From contig JAVXUO010002827.1 in the NCBI GenBank assembly GCA_033065855.1, forward strand, positions 310,001-374,000: 64,000 bases of DNA, given 5' to 3'. Source of the stretch: Escallonia rubra (Eukaryota; Streptophyta; Magnoliopsida; Escalloniales; Escalloniaceae). The translations under genes were made by a program, and so were the position numbers. Every line of letters starts with the position of its first letter. Position 1 is the stretch's first letter. This document shows positions 22,609 to 35,081 of this stretch, one piece after another. The notes under the pieces were generated by a model. The model searched no databases and was not told where the DNA came from. It saw nothing but the letters and a program-made list of their open reading frames with translations.

Positions 22609-23597
22609 TAAGGCTAGGGGTGAGCACGATTCGGTTTGGAGGCTGAATACCAAACCGAATCGACCAACCTTGGTTTGAAAATGAAAACAAACCTTAGTTG
22701 AAGGGTTCGATTTCTGCGGGTTGAACGGATTGAACGGTTAGGTTTGGGCCAAACTAAATTTTGGGCAAGTTTAGGCCAAAAAATTAATAACTTATACATA
22801 ATAATAAGCTAAAAAAAAAAACTAAAATTTTAATTATAATTAATAATACTTAGTGAGATGTAGGCGGGGAGTGAAAAATGTGTGTTACGTTAAGGGATTT
22901 AGAGTTTATCTCAATTTATATGAGTTGTTAAATAACTAGGATTAGTAAAATATAACTAGGATTAGTAAAATATAATTAGGATTCTGTAAAAATATAGATA
23001 TGTTATATTATATACGGTTGGTTCGGTTTATGCGATTTCGAAAAAATTCAAATCGGACCGACCAAACCGAATGTACGGTTTGAAAAAAATTTCAAACCAA
23101 TTGATTTTTAGATCAATTTAAAAATAAACGGATTGGTCGGATCGGTTTCAACGGTTTAAATGCCCACCCCTAACTAAGACAGTATACGAATCGAGTTCGA
23201 GTTGAATAGTATTATGCTCAAACTCGTTTGTTTATTTATATTCTAAGTTCGAACTCGTGTTCGTTTAATCTTTAAGAAATTGTTCAAACTCGTTCGTTGT
23301 TCGGCTCAAGTTCGTTCGTTCGTTTAACTATAGAACTATACTCAAACATGAAAACTCGTGTTCCATTCAAAAAGAATTATTCCGATATTATCATTACACA
23401 TTTTATTGATCCAAATGTCTAGCTGATTTTAGAACTTCTAGGTTTAAACTTACTTCATTATAGTTCATTTATACAATTTTTGGGCTTTGAACATATTATA
23501 ATTAAGTTGTTATTATTTTACAAATGAACCAGAATAGGTTCTCTTGCGAATAAACGACGATACGTTCATGACCAACTCGATTCATTAGAGCATTGCT
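22609..23597. mobile_element. Older degenerate relative of the 20436 hAT element, itself interrupted
   Basis: After the nested 558-bp element, sequence from 23175 (TAAGACAGTATACGAATCGAG) resembles the left end of the element at 20436. Near 23560-23590, ACGTTCATGACCAACTCGATTCATT resembles its right end. GTTCG/CGAAC repeats fill the space. The ends are uncertain; imperfect CATAAC repeats near 22603 and 23598 could be a decayed target duplication. Confidence 0.45.
22615..23172. mobile_element. Non-autonomous hAT-type MITE, 558 bp
   Basis: The ends TAGGGGTGAGCACGATTCGG and, inward from the right, TAGGGGTGGGCATTTAAACCG are inverted repeats of a widespread plant type. The 8-bp duplication is ACTAAGGC on the left (22607-22614) and ACTAAGAC on the right (23173-23180), one mismatch. 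The interior is AT-rich and non-coding, with a short duplicated ACTAGGATTAGTAAAATATA. Confidence 0.8.
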
Positions 23598-23625
23598 CAT
23601 AACTAGGGCAATTGGACACCTTAAA

Positions 23626-26083
23626 TGTAACGCCCCAATTTTTTTTGAAGCGTTAATTTCAAATAAACAAAGGCAAAAAACCTCAAATTATCCAAAAGTC
23701 CCCCAATTGGGTATTCAGAGCATCTAAGAATAAGTCTCTAAAAAAAATCAATAAATGTTACGTCGGCTTAAAACAGTTACATTGACCTCAATTACTCATA
23801 CGCGGAACTCCAAAATAAAATCTAAGGCAAAATCTATTCGACAAAAAATATAAAAGGAAAATCATTTCCTAAAAAACTTCTTACTTAGCCATGCCTTATA
23901 ATCCTTTTCACAGCTCCAAACACAGGCTGATAACCTGAAAGTAGGGGGGTGAGCACAAAGCCCAGTAAAGACAATCGCACGCACCCACCCACAGAGTACA
24001 AAGCACGCTATATCGATAATAGTACTTGAAGTTGATAAAATACGATATCAAGGTGCATGGCTAATACCAAAATCAATGCACTACTTTTCAATTCAGAAAT
24101 CAGATTAGCAAAAAGGTCAAATAGCTCGTACCAGCGGACAATACAATACAATGTCAAAGTAAGGAATTACCATATATAACTGAATTTGCAGTGGGTCAAA
24201 TAGTTCTGATGTGTTTAAAACAATACAAAAATAGGTTCGAAACGTTTCCACAAGTTTTGAAAACGATATCTAATCTTTCAACAAGACTCTAGTGAACTCA
24301 ATAATACTTCAGATAAGTTCGAAAACGGCTTCAAATAGACCATTTATCAAAATCTAAATGTCCAACCAGTACAATGATGAAGAACACGGGAGCCATTCAG
24401 AAATGTGTCACACGTGCCACCACTGACAAGTGAGACAAAATTCAAAAAGTAAGATCGCGATCTCTAGCTCATCCCGCTGAGCTAGCCCACGTTCCAATCC
24501 ACGTGGGTAAGTCAGAAATAGATAAGTCACATACACTGTGACATGGCTCGCCAGATTATTAAAACATATACCAAATCAACTTAATAAACAACAAGAGTTT
24601 GAAGCCGACAAAGTCATTCTCATTCACACGATTCTACGCAGAATAGTTTTATTCAAGGACAACATCAATAATGAAGTGTACAAATTCTAAGGAAACTCAA
24701 AACCTGAAATTTGAAGAGGACTCTTTACTCTTTTCGTAACGTCTAAGATCATCAAAAACTGATAAGAAACGAATAAGATGGAGCAAGTCAAAGTAAGCTG
24801 ATTTGCAGTGTCGAACAACAACTTTTACACCGATGAATAACTTTCAAACTGAATTTTGATAAGAAAATAGATAGATTCGGATAAAACACAAAACTAAGAA
24901 GTTTAAGAGGACTCTTTAAGGTTTCCATATTGTCTAGAATCATGAAAAGAAAATGATAAATGAAGGAGATAGAACAAATCGAAGTGGGCTGATTTACTGT
25001 GTCAAAAATAGAAAAGTCTGCACTGATAAATAACTTCCAAACTCAATTTTGACCAAGAGACAAGTGGATTCTGATAAAACCTTAAAATAAAATTTTGAAT
25101 AATAATCTTCAAGGATTTTATAATATCCAAGATCATAAAAACCCAATGAGAAAAAAATAAGATACAATAAATCGAAGTCTGCTGACCTGAATTGACAGAA
25201 ATGTAAGTATAACTATTTTCAGGTCTATTTTCGAATATTGATTACTTGGAATTGTGGAAAACCCAAAATTAAAAAGTTGTAGTAAACTATTTGAGGTTTT
25301 CAAAAAGTGTAAAAACACTGAAATTGGACAAGGAATGAAAAAGTTATGGACTCTTGAAATTGCTACAAAAAAATAAAACAAAAAGACCACGAATCAAAGT
25401 CAATAATTGAAAGTACAAAGAACTATGTAGCGTAACGATCAAGAATGTAATTAGGGTTCTAAAGAATCAATAGGTATCTTTAAACAATAAATCAATTGAT
25501 GAATGGATCGATAATCAGAATTCAGATGGGGTAAATGCGTGAAAAAACCCTTACCTCAATTGCTCAAATCGATCAACTCCAAGTCTTGATCTCCTCAAAC
25601 AAATTATGCCAAAAACCCTAATATAATAGTACCCAAAATTTCAATTAGACGCTATCAATCACAATAGCTTATGTGGTTCTTACCATAAACCTCAATCCCA
25701 ATATCAAAATAAGCTCTTACCTCAATGTAATGACCAAAATCTCAAGAGTGTTCTTCCTAGAGATTTTTTGAAGGCTCTTCTGAAGTTTGTGGTGCCCCTA
25801 GGAATTATAGTACATACTTCATCCGCCTAAAAGGGATGTAATTATATTCCTAACATAATGAGAATTGCGAAATACCCATTACGTTTCAAAATTCTTTAAC
25901 TTTATAAATGGGTCAAACTAAAGCCCAAATTTAAATTGGGTCATCTAATCCCAAAAGTATAACCCACTTTCTGGGAAAAAAAATTAAAATGATTTTTAGG
26001 CCCACTACTTAATTCAAAGTCACAATATATTCTAATTCATACTTACACAAGTATCCTAAATAAATAAAATCTGGGGTGTTACA
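23626..26083 (-). mobile_element. Solo LTR of a Tekay-like chromovirus, 2,458 bp
   Basis: It starts TGTAACGCCCC and ends GGGGTGTTACA, with a perfect 5-bp target duplication TTAAA at 23621-23625 and 26084-26088. There is no coding region. A block at about 24440-24545 (GATCGCGATCTCTAGCTC, then CACGTGGGTAAGTCAGAAAT) is the reverse complement of one in the LTR at about 53820-53920, which belongs to a plus-strand element. This LTR is therefore on the minus strand and of the same lineage. Three diverged internal repeats of about 190 bp lie at about 24700-25200. Confidence 0.9.
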
Positions 26084-26269
26084 TTAAATGGATACTGTCA
26101 GTTTTAACTGTGTCTGCTCAACACATGCGTTTTTCAAAAAGTGATAACTTTGCCGTTTACCAATTCTACCTCTTCACTCCCCCGTCAACCAACACCGCCT
26201 TCCACTTCCAACTGTTGCCCTATCCCCAACCAGCCATCACCCACCACCACACATAAACCATCTAGGCCA

Positions 26270-26990
26270 CCAATCATCTCGCTGTGTACACACACACATG
26301 TGCGCGCGCGCACATACACACATACTTTGCACACACCCAGAAACGGACACACACATACACATATTTGTGTATGCAGTGTGTTTGGGGTGTGTGTACTGTG
26401 TGCATGAAATTGTGTGCGTGTTTTTATGTGTGCGTGTCCATGCAGTGTGCATGTGGTGATCGGTGAAAGGGTGGCGTGGGAACCGTGGTGGTGAGTGCGT
26501 GTTGGGGGTGTTTGTGCGTAAGAAAAATGTGTGTATTGAGGGGGGGGGGGAACTGTGGCGATGGTGTGTTTGTGTGGGTGGGTATGTGTTTGTGTGCCAG
26601 GGGCAGTGTGTGGGTGTTTTGGTGTTGGTGCTATACCCAAAAAAGCACCGCTAAATATTTTTTAGCTTCAAAAAATTGTTACTATAAATTTCAGTAACAG
26701 CGACAAAACAATTTCAATGACAATCTTTTGTCGCTAAATGATGTACAACAGATGATCTTGATTCGTTGGTGTTTGTTTGCATGCACATTATGTGTGATGG
26801 TAGACGCGCGGGGAGGGGGGGGGGGGGAGTGGACTAGTATGGTTATGGGTGTATGTTTTGTGTTCATACAGGGTGTGTGTGTGTGTGGGCGGTTGGCTAG
26901 GTGGGCTGATCGACGAAGTGGAAATGAGAAAGGGGAGAGAAATGGGGTTAGAAGAATGGCATTCAACTAAAATATGAGTATTCATGTCAT
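26270..26990. repeat. CA/GT-rich low-complexity tract
   Basis: CA/CG dinucleotide runs at about 26285-26370 are followed by about 600 bp of GT-rich sequence with G-runs at 26540-26551 and 26812-26827. Long frames on both strands come from this composition. A similar CA-rich tract lies at 40900-41300, which may mean related repeats, but I see no matching ends. Confidence 0.7.
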
Positions 26991-27025
26991 TTCATGCAAT
27001 GACACTTCTGTTTTAAGGTCATTTA

Positions 27026-27401
27026 GGCTCTGTTTAACAATACTTTCAGTTTTGGTTTTCAGTTTCCAAAAAAAAAAAAACAACTAAAGAGCAGTTTAAT
27101 TTTTTTTTTAAGCAAAAATAAGTGGATGTTTGATAACCCAGTTTTTATTATGAGTTTTTTTTGTGGCGGTTTGCGGTGGTTGGGCATGGCGTTGGCCGAC
27201 GGCGGTGGTGGTGGCTGCTAGCAGTGGTCTAAAAAAAAAAAATCAAAACTGAAAACCAAAACTCATTTTTGGAGTTTTAAAAAATAGTTTTAGTTTAAAA
27301 ACTGATTTTTTTAAACAGAAAAAAAAAACGAAAATTAATTACCAAATGTGTTTATTTTTTTCAATTTTTAAAACTGAAAAAAAAGTTATGTCAAACGAGG
27401 C
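27026..27401. mobile_element. Foldback MITE with poly-T/poly-A arms, 376 bp
   Basis: The left end GGCTCTGTTTAACAATACTTTCAG pairs with the right end CTGAAAAAAAAGTTATGTCAAACGAGGC. The arms are T-rich then A-rich, around a short GC core with CGGCGGTGGTGG. A clear second copy is at 48589-49024. I could not find a target duplication. Confidence 0.65.
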
Positions 27402-27679
27402 AGCACCGATCACCAAAATGGGTGTTAAAAACAATCAACATCCGACGCAGCACTACCCATAAACGTCTAATCTCGAGTTATTGTTTAGTAGATATCGTTT
27501 AAACTGGACCGTAATACTAACGCATTTTCATCCACGAAAACCGTGGTGCCCATTTAAATCACTGGACAACCCAACTTGCAATCACTGGAGCATGATCGTT
27601 GCCCAGTCTCCATCATTCAATTGAATTGTCTTCAGATTGAGCGTGCATGCACTACCAATGAACTGAAAAGTTCACATAT

Positions 27680-28560
27680 TTAAAAGCCATTGACAACCAA
27701 ATTGGACATTACAGACTTTCAAGCAGACAACTCTGATTAGGCTCCACAATTGGCAACCTGTAATTAAGAAAAAGCTGATCAAGATTTACAAATTTTGGAA
27801 CAATACGATGACCTGGGTTTTTGGCGGTCCAAAACCCAACTCAAGTTACGGAATCCATATTTACGCGAAGAATCCTGCGAAGAATCCTGTTAGTTTCAAG
27901 TTTGGATTCCCAAGATTCGATTTTTCTCCCCAAGAGAATTAAAGTCTTGTTCTTTAAGCTCCACTCTGGATCATTCAACATATTCTCCTAGTGGGTATGC
28001 TCATCTTCGTTTGGGGTGTCCTTAGTCGTGTAATCTTGCAAGTTGCAACTTCTCGCCGTGGACGATCAACTTTACCGGCGGAACGGCGAAACTGTGGTGT
28101 AGTACTGTAGTGAAAGAACGAAACTTATCTTTGGAAAAATAAAATAAAAATAAACTGAAACTGCAGATAGGATTAGGACCCCCTTTGTCTCAAGATATAT
28201 GTTTTAGGGTATTTAAGTCATTTCCTCGTTGCTGCCTCCCCTAGTTTGTACTTTGGAGTGGTCACGTGTGTCAGACTCTCGTATCCATCGATCCTATAGA
28301 GTCTGGTGGTTCGTACAACAGCCCATTTCATGTTCACTTATTATTATCTACTTTTTCTGACGTTGACCAAATGCACCTTCTATCTTCTCCTAGGATTCAT
28401 CCTCTAATTCCTTCCGATCTACTGTTTCTTCACCGAATTACAATGAATTGTACTGGGTTCACAGCCTGAAATACGTCCATGGATCTGGCAAGTTTCTCGG
28501 CCTCCCTGGCTGCCAATCAAACAGCGGTGACTAATCTGTAAGCATGCCAAGATCCGTTTA
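27680..28560 (+). repeat. Diverged relative of the segmental-duplication block at 55502-64000
   Basis: Several collinear matches connect this stretch to the right-hand duplication. Examples are CAAGATTCGATTTTTCTCC with 57467 onward, TATGCTCATCTTCGTTTGGGG with 57549 onward, AGGGTATTTAAGTCATTT with 57768 onward, and CAAACAGCGG with 56865 onward. Similarity is partial. No protein domain is evident; the block may be a promoter and leader. Confidence 0.5.
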
Positions 28561-29819
28561 TGTCAGCTTTTATCATGGCATATCTAGATTTTGTGTAGAT
28601 CTAATTACATGTTTAAATCGCCCGTCTTTAAATTGATTATACATATATATAGGTATACATGTATGTTGTACGGATTGGGCTCGTCTTAGTATTTGGTTTC
28701 CTTGAGAAGGATGTTAAGTTTGTTGTTGGTTGTAATACTCCAAAAGATGGAAATGGAAAAGGATATTCTCGGATTTTATTTGCTCCTACATGAGATGGGC
28801 TCTTATCTTAGACTTCGACTCTTATTTGATTTCTTTTGGCATAACTTGTACGCCCAGGTGCTTTTTTTTTTTTTAGTCTCGAGAGAATTAAAACTTTATG
28901 TCTCTGCATGTGCCTGATGCAGATAGCAATATTAACAGCAGGCCACTGAAATTTTTATGTAGTTTATAAGAGTAATATGGTTTTATTTGATGTTAAATAG
29001 GATTTTCACAGTTTGAAAAGGTATTTCAAACAAGCTCTTGCTGTGTGTGTGAGTGAGTAAGGTACTCACCATACCACTGGGTCAAATTGGTTTTAAAGTG
29101 CAGGGCAACAAGTTTGTCATTCTAGTTCGCTGTAAACTGTTCTTTTAGCTACTGGTAGTGGTTGTGCACATGAAATCATCATGGTAGAGATTTGTGGTTA
29201 AACTTCTTTGAATCAATCACCAAATTTGAGCTTTCCAATACTAATATTCACCAATAGATCCCCAGTTGTTCCCGTGAAAAAGAGGAATAAGAAGAGATTT
29301 GAATTGCTGATGCGATTTTAACCACCAATGACCCCCGAAATTATCGCATCTGGGAGCTCCATTAACACAGCCATATCATCCTATGCTGCACTACTCTCGA
29401 AATTGAAGAAGCAAAAATACCTAAGCTCTGTTGATTGAGCCTCAGATTCCGGGGAAAAGGTATTTTAAGCGACTCAAGTGGTATTTCTTAACTTTGCCAT
29501 CAGTTTCGGGGTTCAGAGAACCAGTTTGTGTTATTTGTACCCGAGCCAGCTTTACATGAAATAGATTCAGGTAGTGAAATGAGCCAGTTCATATGTCTCT
29601 TTTGTCCCCGTTGAATTTTGTTTGGGTATAAATCATTGAAAAGAAATGACCTAAGAACATTTACACTAAACAGTAGGGCTCCCAACCCATAATGATAAGT
29701 GACTGAGAACTAGGTTAAGGGAATAGTACCAGGCGCTACTCGCTAGCAAAAATACCTACAAATCGCGCAGTTATCCAAAATGAAATCTAGACCACCAAGA
29801 ACCTGTTATAGCCATCTCT
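28561..29819. other. Intergenic, no gene seen
   Basis: AT-rich sequence with poly-T at 28863-28874. Short frames have no recognisable domain. Confidence 0.5.
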
Positions 29820-30198
29820 ATGCAAAAAGGTAAAGTTCGTACCATACATGTGTAAGCTTTGCGGAAACTTTATATACTTAAGTGGTTCCAATGTGTCATC
29901 CAGCAGGCTGGTCAAGTGGAGCAGAGATAAGGCTTGAAAAAGATTCACCATGGATATTTATGTCATCTTGGTTGAACAGTTCTGAGCACCAGAATCTGTA
30001 ATAGCCATTGCTATTCAAGTTCACACCATTCACGGTGTAAGATTTGCAAAAACTTTGTATTGTTAGACTGGGTCTAATGGGTCCTCCAACAGGCTGGTCA
30101 AGTGGAGAAGAGACAAGGCTTAGGAAAAATATATCACGGATCTGAATGTCATCTTGCTTGAACACTTGGACCCAGTCAAGTATCCATATTGCAACCAT
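29820..30198 (-). repeat. 186-bp tandem repeat with an open minus-strand frame
   Basis: CAGGCTGGTCAAGTGGA occurs at 29904 and 30090, and the surrounding about 186 bp repeat with divergence; a third, more decayed part lies at about 29770-29903. On the minus strand, 100 codons stay open across two units, with repeated LDQPxG and FxQDDI motifs, then stop as the third unit begins. I recognise no family. It lies downstream of the minus-strand kinase gene, so it could be 3' UTR or an old exon duplication. Confidence 0.55.
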
Positions 30199-30580
30199 AA
30201 CTCAAATAACCATAATGCAGTATGGACCATGAAGGTCAATAGTAACTTGTGTCGTCAGGAAATGATAAGTCCCACTATTATAGGCAGCATCAGCTGAAAT
30301 ACTCAATTAGTGAAATGTACTAAGAATTGTATATTTTCTCTCTCTCTCTCTCTTTCTCTCTCCCTCCGCCCCCTGCTGTGAGTGCTAAAAGGAGGGCCTA
30401 CTAGGTATTCAAGAACAACAATTCTTCATAAGATCACCTTCACCATCGTAGGCATCACCCTGGATCTGCAATAAATGAAAATATGAGGCTTGATAGTCTT
30501 GAAGGTATAAAGTATGAAGAAGTAAGAATATAATGAGACACTAAATAATTTTACTTGTTGCCAAGCACTTACTTGCTGCG

Positions 30581-33500
30581 TCACATTCTAAGTAGTGTCT
30601 TTAGCCTCTCAACAACCACATCAATTGTTGGTCGTGCGTCAAAATTATCCTCAACACACTGCAGTGCCAGTTCTGTTATCATTCGGGCATCCTCTTCATT
30701 GTATCCTGCTTTCAAACTCTCATGAATTATCCTCTGTCCATCTTTGAGTTTTCGCTTGGTGATGACTTTGAGATTGTCGATGTCCTTCTCTTTTGTAATT
30801 AGTTGAATCAGGAAAATGCCCATACAGTGCATATCTGTCTTCCTGGTGCTTTTTCCTACATCTCAGAACTTTATACATCACTACAAATTAAGGAAGTGGT
30901 AGTTTATTGTAAAAGAAATACGTCTGAGTTTCTGCTTTATTTTATGGCATGTTCTGTTTAAGATGGAAATGTGTAGATATTTTAAAGTTCCCGAGTTGAT
31001 AGTGGGTCACTTATCTAGAAATTATTTAGAAATTTTCTTTTTAACATGTTCACGGGGATAATGGGTCTGTTCTTCTCTATACCTAGATTCTAGCATGCCA
31101 GATATTTGTGTTTTTTGATTCTATATTATTGCATTTTTGTAAGAAGGATGTATTGTAGCTGGTTGTGAAGACTTACTTTCGGTTCCTTTTAAGGTCCCTC
31201 GATAACTAAGGGAGATATCAATGAACTTTTCCAGTCTGTGTATATATATTTGTTAACAAGGAATGTTTGACTATAAAGAATCAAAATGGCAAGTACCAGA
31301 ATGGATTAATGTGTTTCTACTTTCTAGTCCGACTGACGGTTACAATCATCTTTAGGTTTTATTCAAAATTGTTCTAAACTTGCAATAGCGGCTATTGTGC
31401 TTGCAGTTACTGCTCTTGTGGAGTGAGAGGGATGGTCGGATGCAATAGCTCTTGAAAACAAGTCAGGTATGCATTGGACATTACTAAAAGAAATTACTAT
31501 TACACGACAATAGAACATATCTTCTAGCTATATCATATACCAAAAGAAAAAAAGAAAATAAAAAGAGGAATGGAAATAATAGCTAGTTTGGCAGATTTTT
31601 GTTGTTATTTCTTGTTTGGTTCTGCCTCAATCAGAGTTTTCCATGTCGGCATGTAAAGGTTGTGCAGTAGGTCCGTTTTCTCTATATTTATGCTTCATAA
31701 AATGATGCATGCGCAAAACTTAGTAGATTTTCATAGTACGTAGCTGGTCAGACTGTAAACCTTAATTGCTTGTTTTTCAGACAAGAAGATATTCATGTTT
31801 TTTAAATGAATATTTCCAGTAAAAGGATAATGCAAATATGACTATCTTCACATGAGCCTTGTCTATACAAATTTGTAAGCATAATTGTTAGATTATATTG
31901 CATGTCATCATCTCCATCCCTTTGACGAGATCCAGTGTTTGAAATTATTCCGCTATATATAACGATATGGAGTTTTTTATCTCGTTGTGCCTCGTGGCTT
32001 CTTTTCGTAGAATGGAGACCTATAGGGGAATTACTTTGCAGTATTGCAGTGAGCAAGTCCTTTACATGTCAACCGTACAATTAAGACGGCGTCTTATATA
32101 TTAATTATCTCCTGTTCTTTATCCAACTGAACCATCTAATAATTCAGTCAATATTGTGAACGAGATGATCTCTGTGATTGACATGGGAAAGGAAATGTGG
32201 ACAGTCAGAAAGACCACCATTTGGGTTGCCTGCTATAAAACAAAGGGTAACTCCTAAGGGCGTGGTGAACCTTGAGAAAACCTTCCACTTGGTGATGCAA
32301 TTTAGTCATATGAAAAGTTCTTTAAGAGAAGCAAAGTGAGAGTAATCATTTTGAAGGGTGAGTCCTATGAAATTTTCAAAGTTATTTTGCTTATACTTGG
32401 GTCATGAATGATTTATTTGGTTTAAAAGTTCAATGTCTTAGCATATCCAAGTACATAACACAAATATAAGTAAGTAAATGCTAGCCTAGCATCATTTCTC
32501 TTTTACCAGAAATGAAAACATCGTCATCATTATATCCTTGAGCTCCACTGAATAGACGTTCCCCTTCTTTTCTTATGTAGGCAATGTCACTGACTTTTGG
32601 ATTGAAATCCTGAAAGTTAGAGGCAAGAATTATAGAAAATCCGTGTAATCTAGTATGAGAAGCTAATACAATGAATGACTGTATATTATCCTTTCATAGT
32701 TGTGTATTGTGTTAAATATTCACCACTAACCTCATCTAGGAGGATATTAGGTGCCCTAAAATCCCTATTCGTGAGTGCTGGGTCTTGGTTGTGCATGTAC
32801 TGCATTGCTGAGGCTGATCCAAAGGCAATCTTGATCATAGTTCCCCAGTCAAATTCTGTAACAGTTGCCATACAAATGCATTGTCATCTGAACAACGTAA
32901 AGATGACACCAAACTAAGATTAAACAAGGAAGTAAGTAGTTATGCAATTAACTGATTACTTTTCAACTTGTGCTGTAACTGGGTTCGTCTTTTTTAAAAA
33001 CCATATTTTACGTGCTTGATTTTCATCACATGGAACCACCCATAGCTGTATCTCCTTGGCATACTAGCTGGAGGCTCCTCAATGATCGCGCAGAGTCACC
33101 AAAAGTGCATACACATTGGTCGTGACGACTCTTTTTACCCTCCCACGCCACCACAATCTCGCCCTCATCCTGCACGCTTTCAACAAACTTTTCTTTCCTT
33201 TTTTTGTTGGCTTGTATTAGTCATTTTAGTAAACGTTTTCTAAGAGATTCAGCAAATTGCCGCATTCATTGCAGTTAGGATGGACAATGTGGATACTGTC
33301 TTCTGGTTTCTCTCTATTGTGCAGCTATTGGGTTATGCCTAGGTCGGGGGTGGTGCTGTGACACAGTTGGTTATTACTGCGAGATAGAGGAAGAGTATTA
33401 AGTGGGCATTTGGTTCCATTGTTTTTCTTTGGTAGTTTGCAGATGAAAGGCACAAGAGAGATTTTGGGAGAGAGGAATTAGCGATATGGAAGCTTATTTT

Positions 33501-35079
33501 TCTAACTCTGCATACTCTACTCTGGCTGGGCTAAAGAGCTTGTTAACAGCTATAAAGAGGCTTTTATGATCAGTTTTTGGTCTGATAGGTTTTTTTTTTG
33601 GTTGGTGGATTCCAGTTTGTTAGCTATTATAAGCTTGGATCTTCCAAGGAAGGAGGAATTTACTTTGCAACGCTTTCTCTTGCAATGTGATGTGGCCTAC
33701 GACGTACTTTCCTCTTGTAGAAGTGAACTATGCCGGGTTTGTAATTGTTTCTGGAGGTAGAAGGGCAAGAAAAGTTATTGGAATTAGGAGAAATAAGGAG
33801 AGTGGGCTTCTTGTACAAAGTCTTAGGTACTTGATTGCACTTTTCTGTAGCTTCATGTGAGCTATCCAAGCTTTATGTTATTTTTTGTTGAATTATCTTT
33901 CAATTTTGGCGGACCAATATTTCGGTGTCGATCTTCTTTGTTCTTTGAGCGCATTCACATTTTTGGCTTATGAGATAAGAAAGGATAAACCTACTTATCA
34001 TGGTTTTGGTCCCCGGAATAGTTTAGTTTTCGCTTAATTCTTGAGGGATAATAAGCTCCTGAGTAAATGAAGCCCAATGGTAAGATCTTTTATAGGGTTG
34101 GAGGGGCTGAAAATTGGTCAGGAATGGAAAAGAGGTTTAGGATTTGACACGACGTGTTATGTGTTGACCAGGAAAAATAGGAAAAAGGGGGCATATTGGG
34201 CTTACTGTACATATTTATCTGCTTCAAATGATCTGTTTTGCAAGTATAGATGGCTCTATAAATTTTTAATGCCAAGTATTCTTTGTAATTTGCGGCACAG
34301 AGTTGGTTGCTATAGAGCTTGTCTATATAGGGCTCATTTCTCCTTGTGAACATAGTTATTCTCACCCTGACATGGAGGAGAATTCTTCTTTCCTATCTTT
34401 TGAACATCAGGTTTTACATCAAGCTGATGTAAACGTGTGTATTTTAATCGCTTAAGCTTAGTATATATCAGGAAATGAGTCCTTAGTCAGAACTCAACAA
34501 TGACCTGAAACCTGTCCTGAATTCTTTCAGTATTTCTTATCCCGCCAAAATATTTGCAGTTAGTAGTCCTTCACCGATATCGCGCTTTAACTTATAAAAA
34601 AGGAAGACAATTTCACGTATACAGTCTCAATATTTGTTTATATGAAGAACAATTTATTGGAACTGGATTCCTTTGTAAAAGAAACTGAAAGTGATAGTTG
34701 CTCACCGTCAAGCCTGCTATAAACTGTACCATTTTTCATGTATTCATAGACGATGCACAATTTATCCTCGTCATCTGAGTATCCGACTAGTTTAATCAGA
34801 TTAGGATGGCTTAGTTGTTGCAAGTAGTACACTTCAGTCTGCAAAATTCAATTGTAGCTGTCACCCATAAATGCTGCTTATTAACGAATGGAGTTAAGAG
34901 ATTTTTACCGTCCACGCCTTTCTGCGACAGAGGGTTGTCATGTGGGCCACCTTTATGGCCACTTCCATAGAACCAAACTTTCCTTTGTAGACAGTTCCGA
35001 AAGATCCGTCACCCAGGTGTGTTTCCCAGTTATTAGAATACTCACATAATTGTCTATACTTAAACCGATTAGGCTCCAT
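30581..35079 (-). CDS. Receptor-like cytoplasmic kinase-type gene with atypical motifs
   Basis: Five exons join in phase: complement(34909-35079, 34706-34838, 32731-32855, 32507-32609, 30581-30855), 268 residues. The N-lobe has LGDGSFGTVYKG (22-33) and the ATP lysine in VAIK (Lys 43). The catalytic loop reads TNRDFRAPNILLDE, so HRD is NRD but Asp 133 and Asn 138 remain. The DFG motif reads DIA (Asp 151 kept). The activation segment is short and has no APE motif; the C-lobe has TDMHCMGIFLIQL and ends CVEDNFDARPTIDVVVERLKTLLRM. The family is RLCK/receptor kinase-like, with a membrane or cytosolic signalling role inferred. The exon holding the first Met begins at 35081 with TG before the ATG, so either 35079 is the start inside a leader exon or a further upstream exon exists. 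Long introns (1.65 and 1.85 kb) hold no clear element. The frame is intact, but activity is doubtful. Confidence 0.72.
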
Positions 35080-35081
35080 CA

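Noticed and set aside
26141..26985. Frames up to 151 codons on the minus strand rich in H, T and P
   Set aside because: Composition artefact of CA/GT-rich DNA; the opposite strand gives equally long frames.
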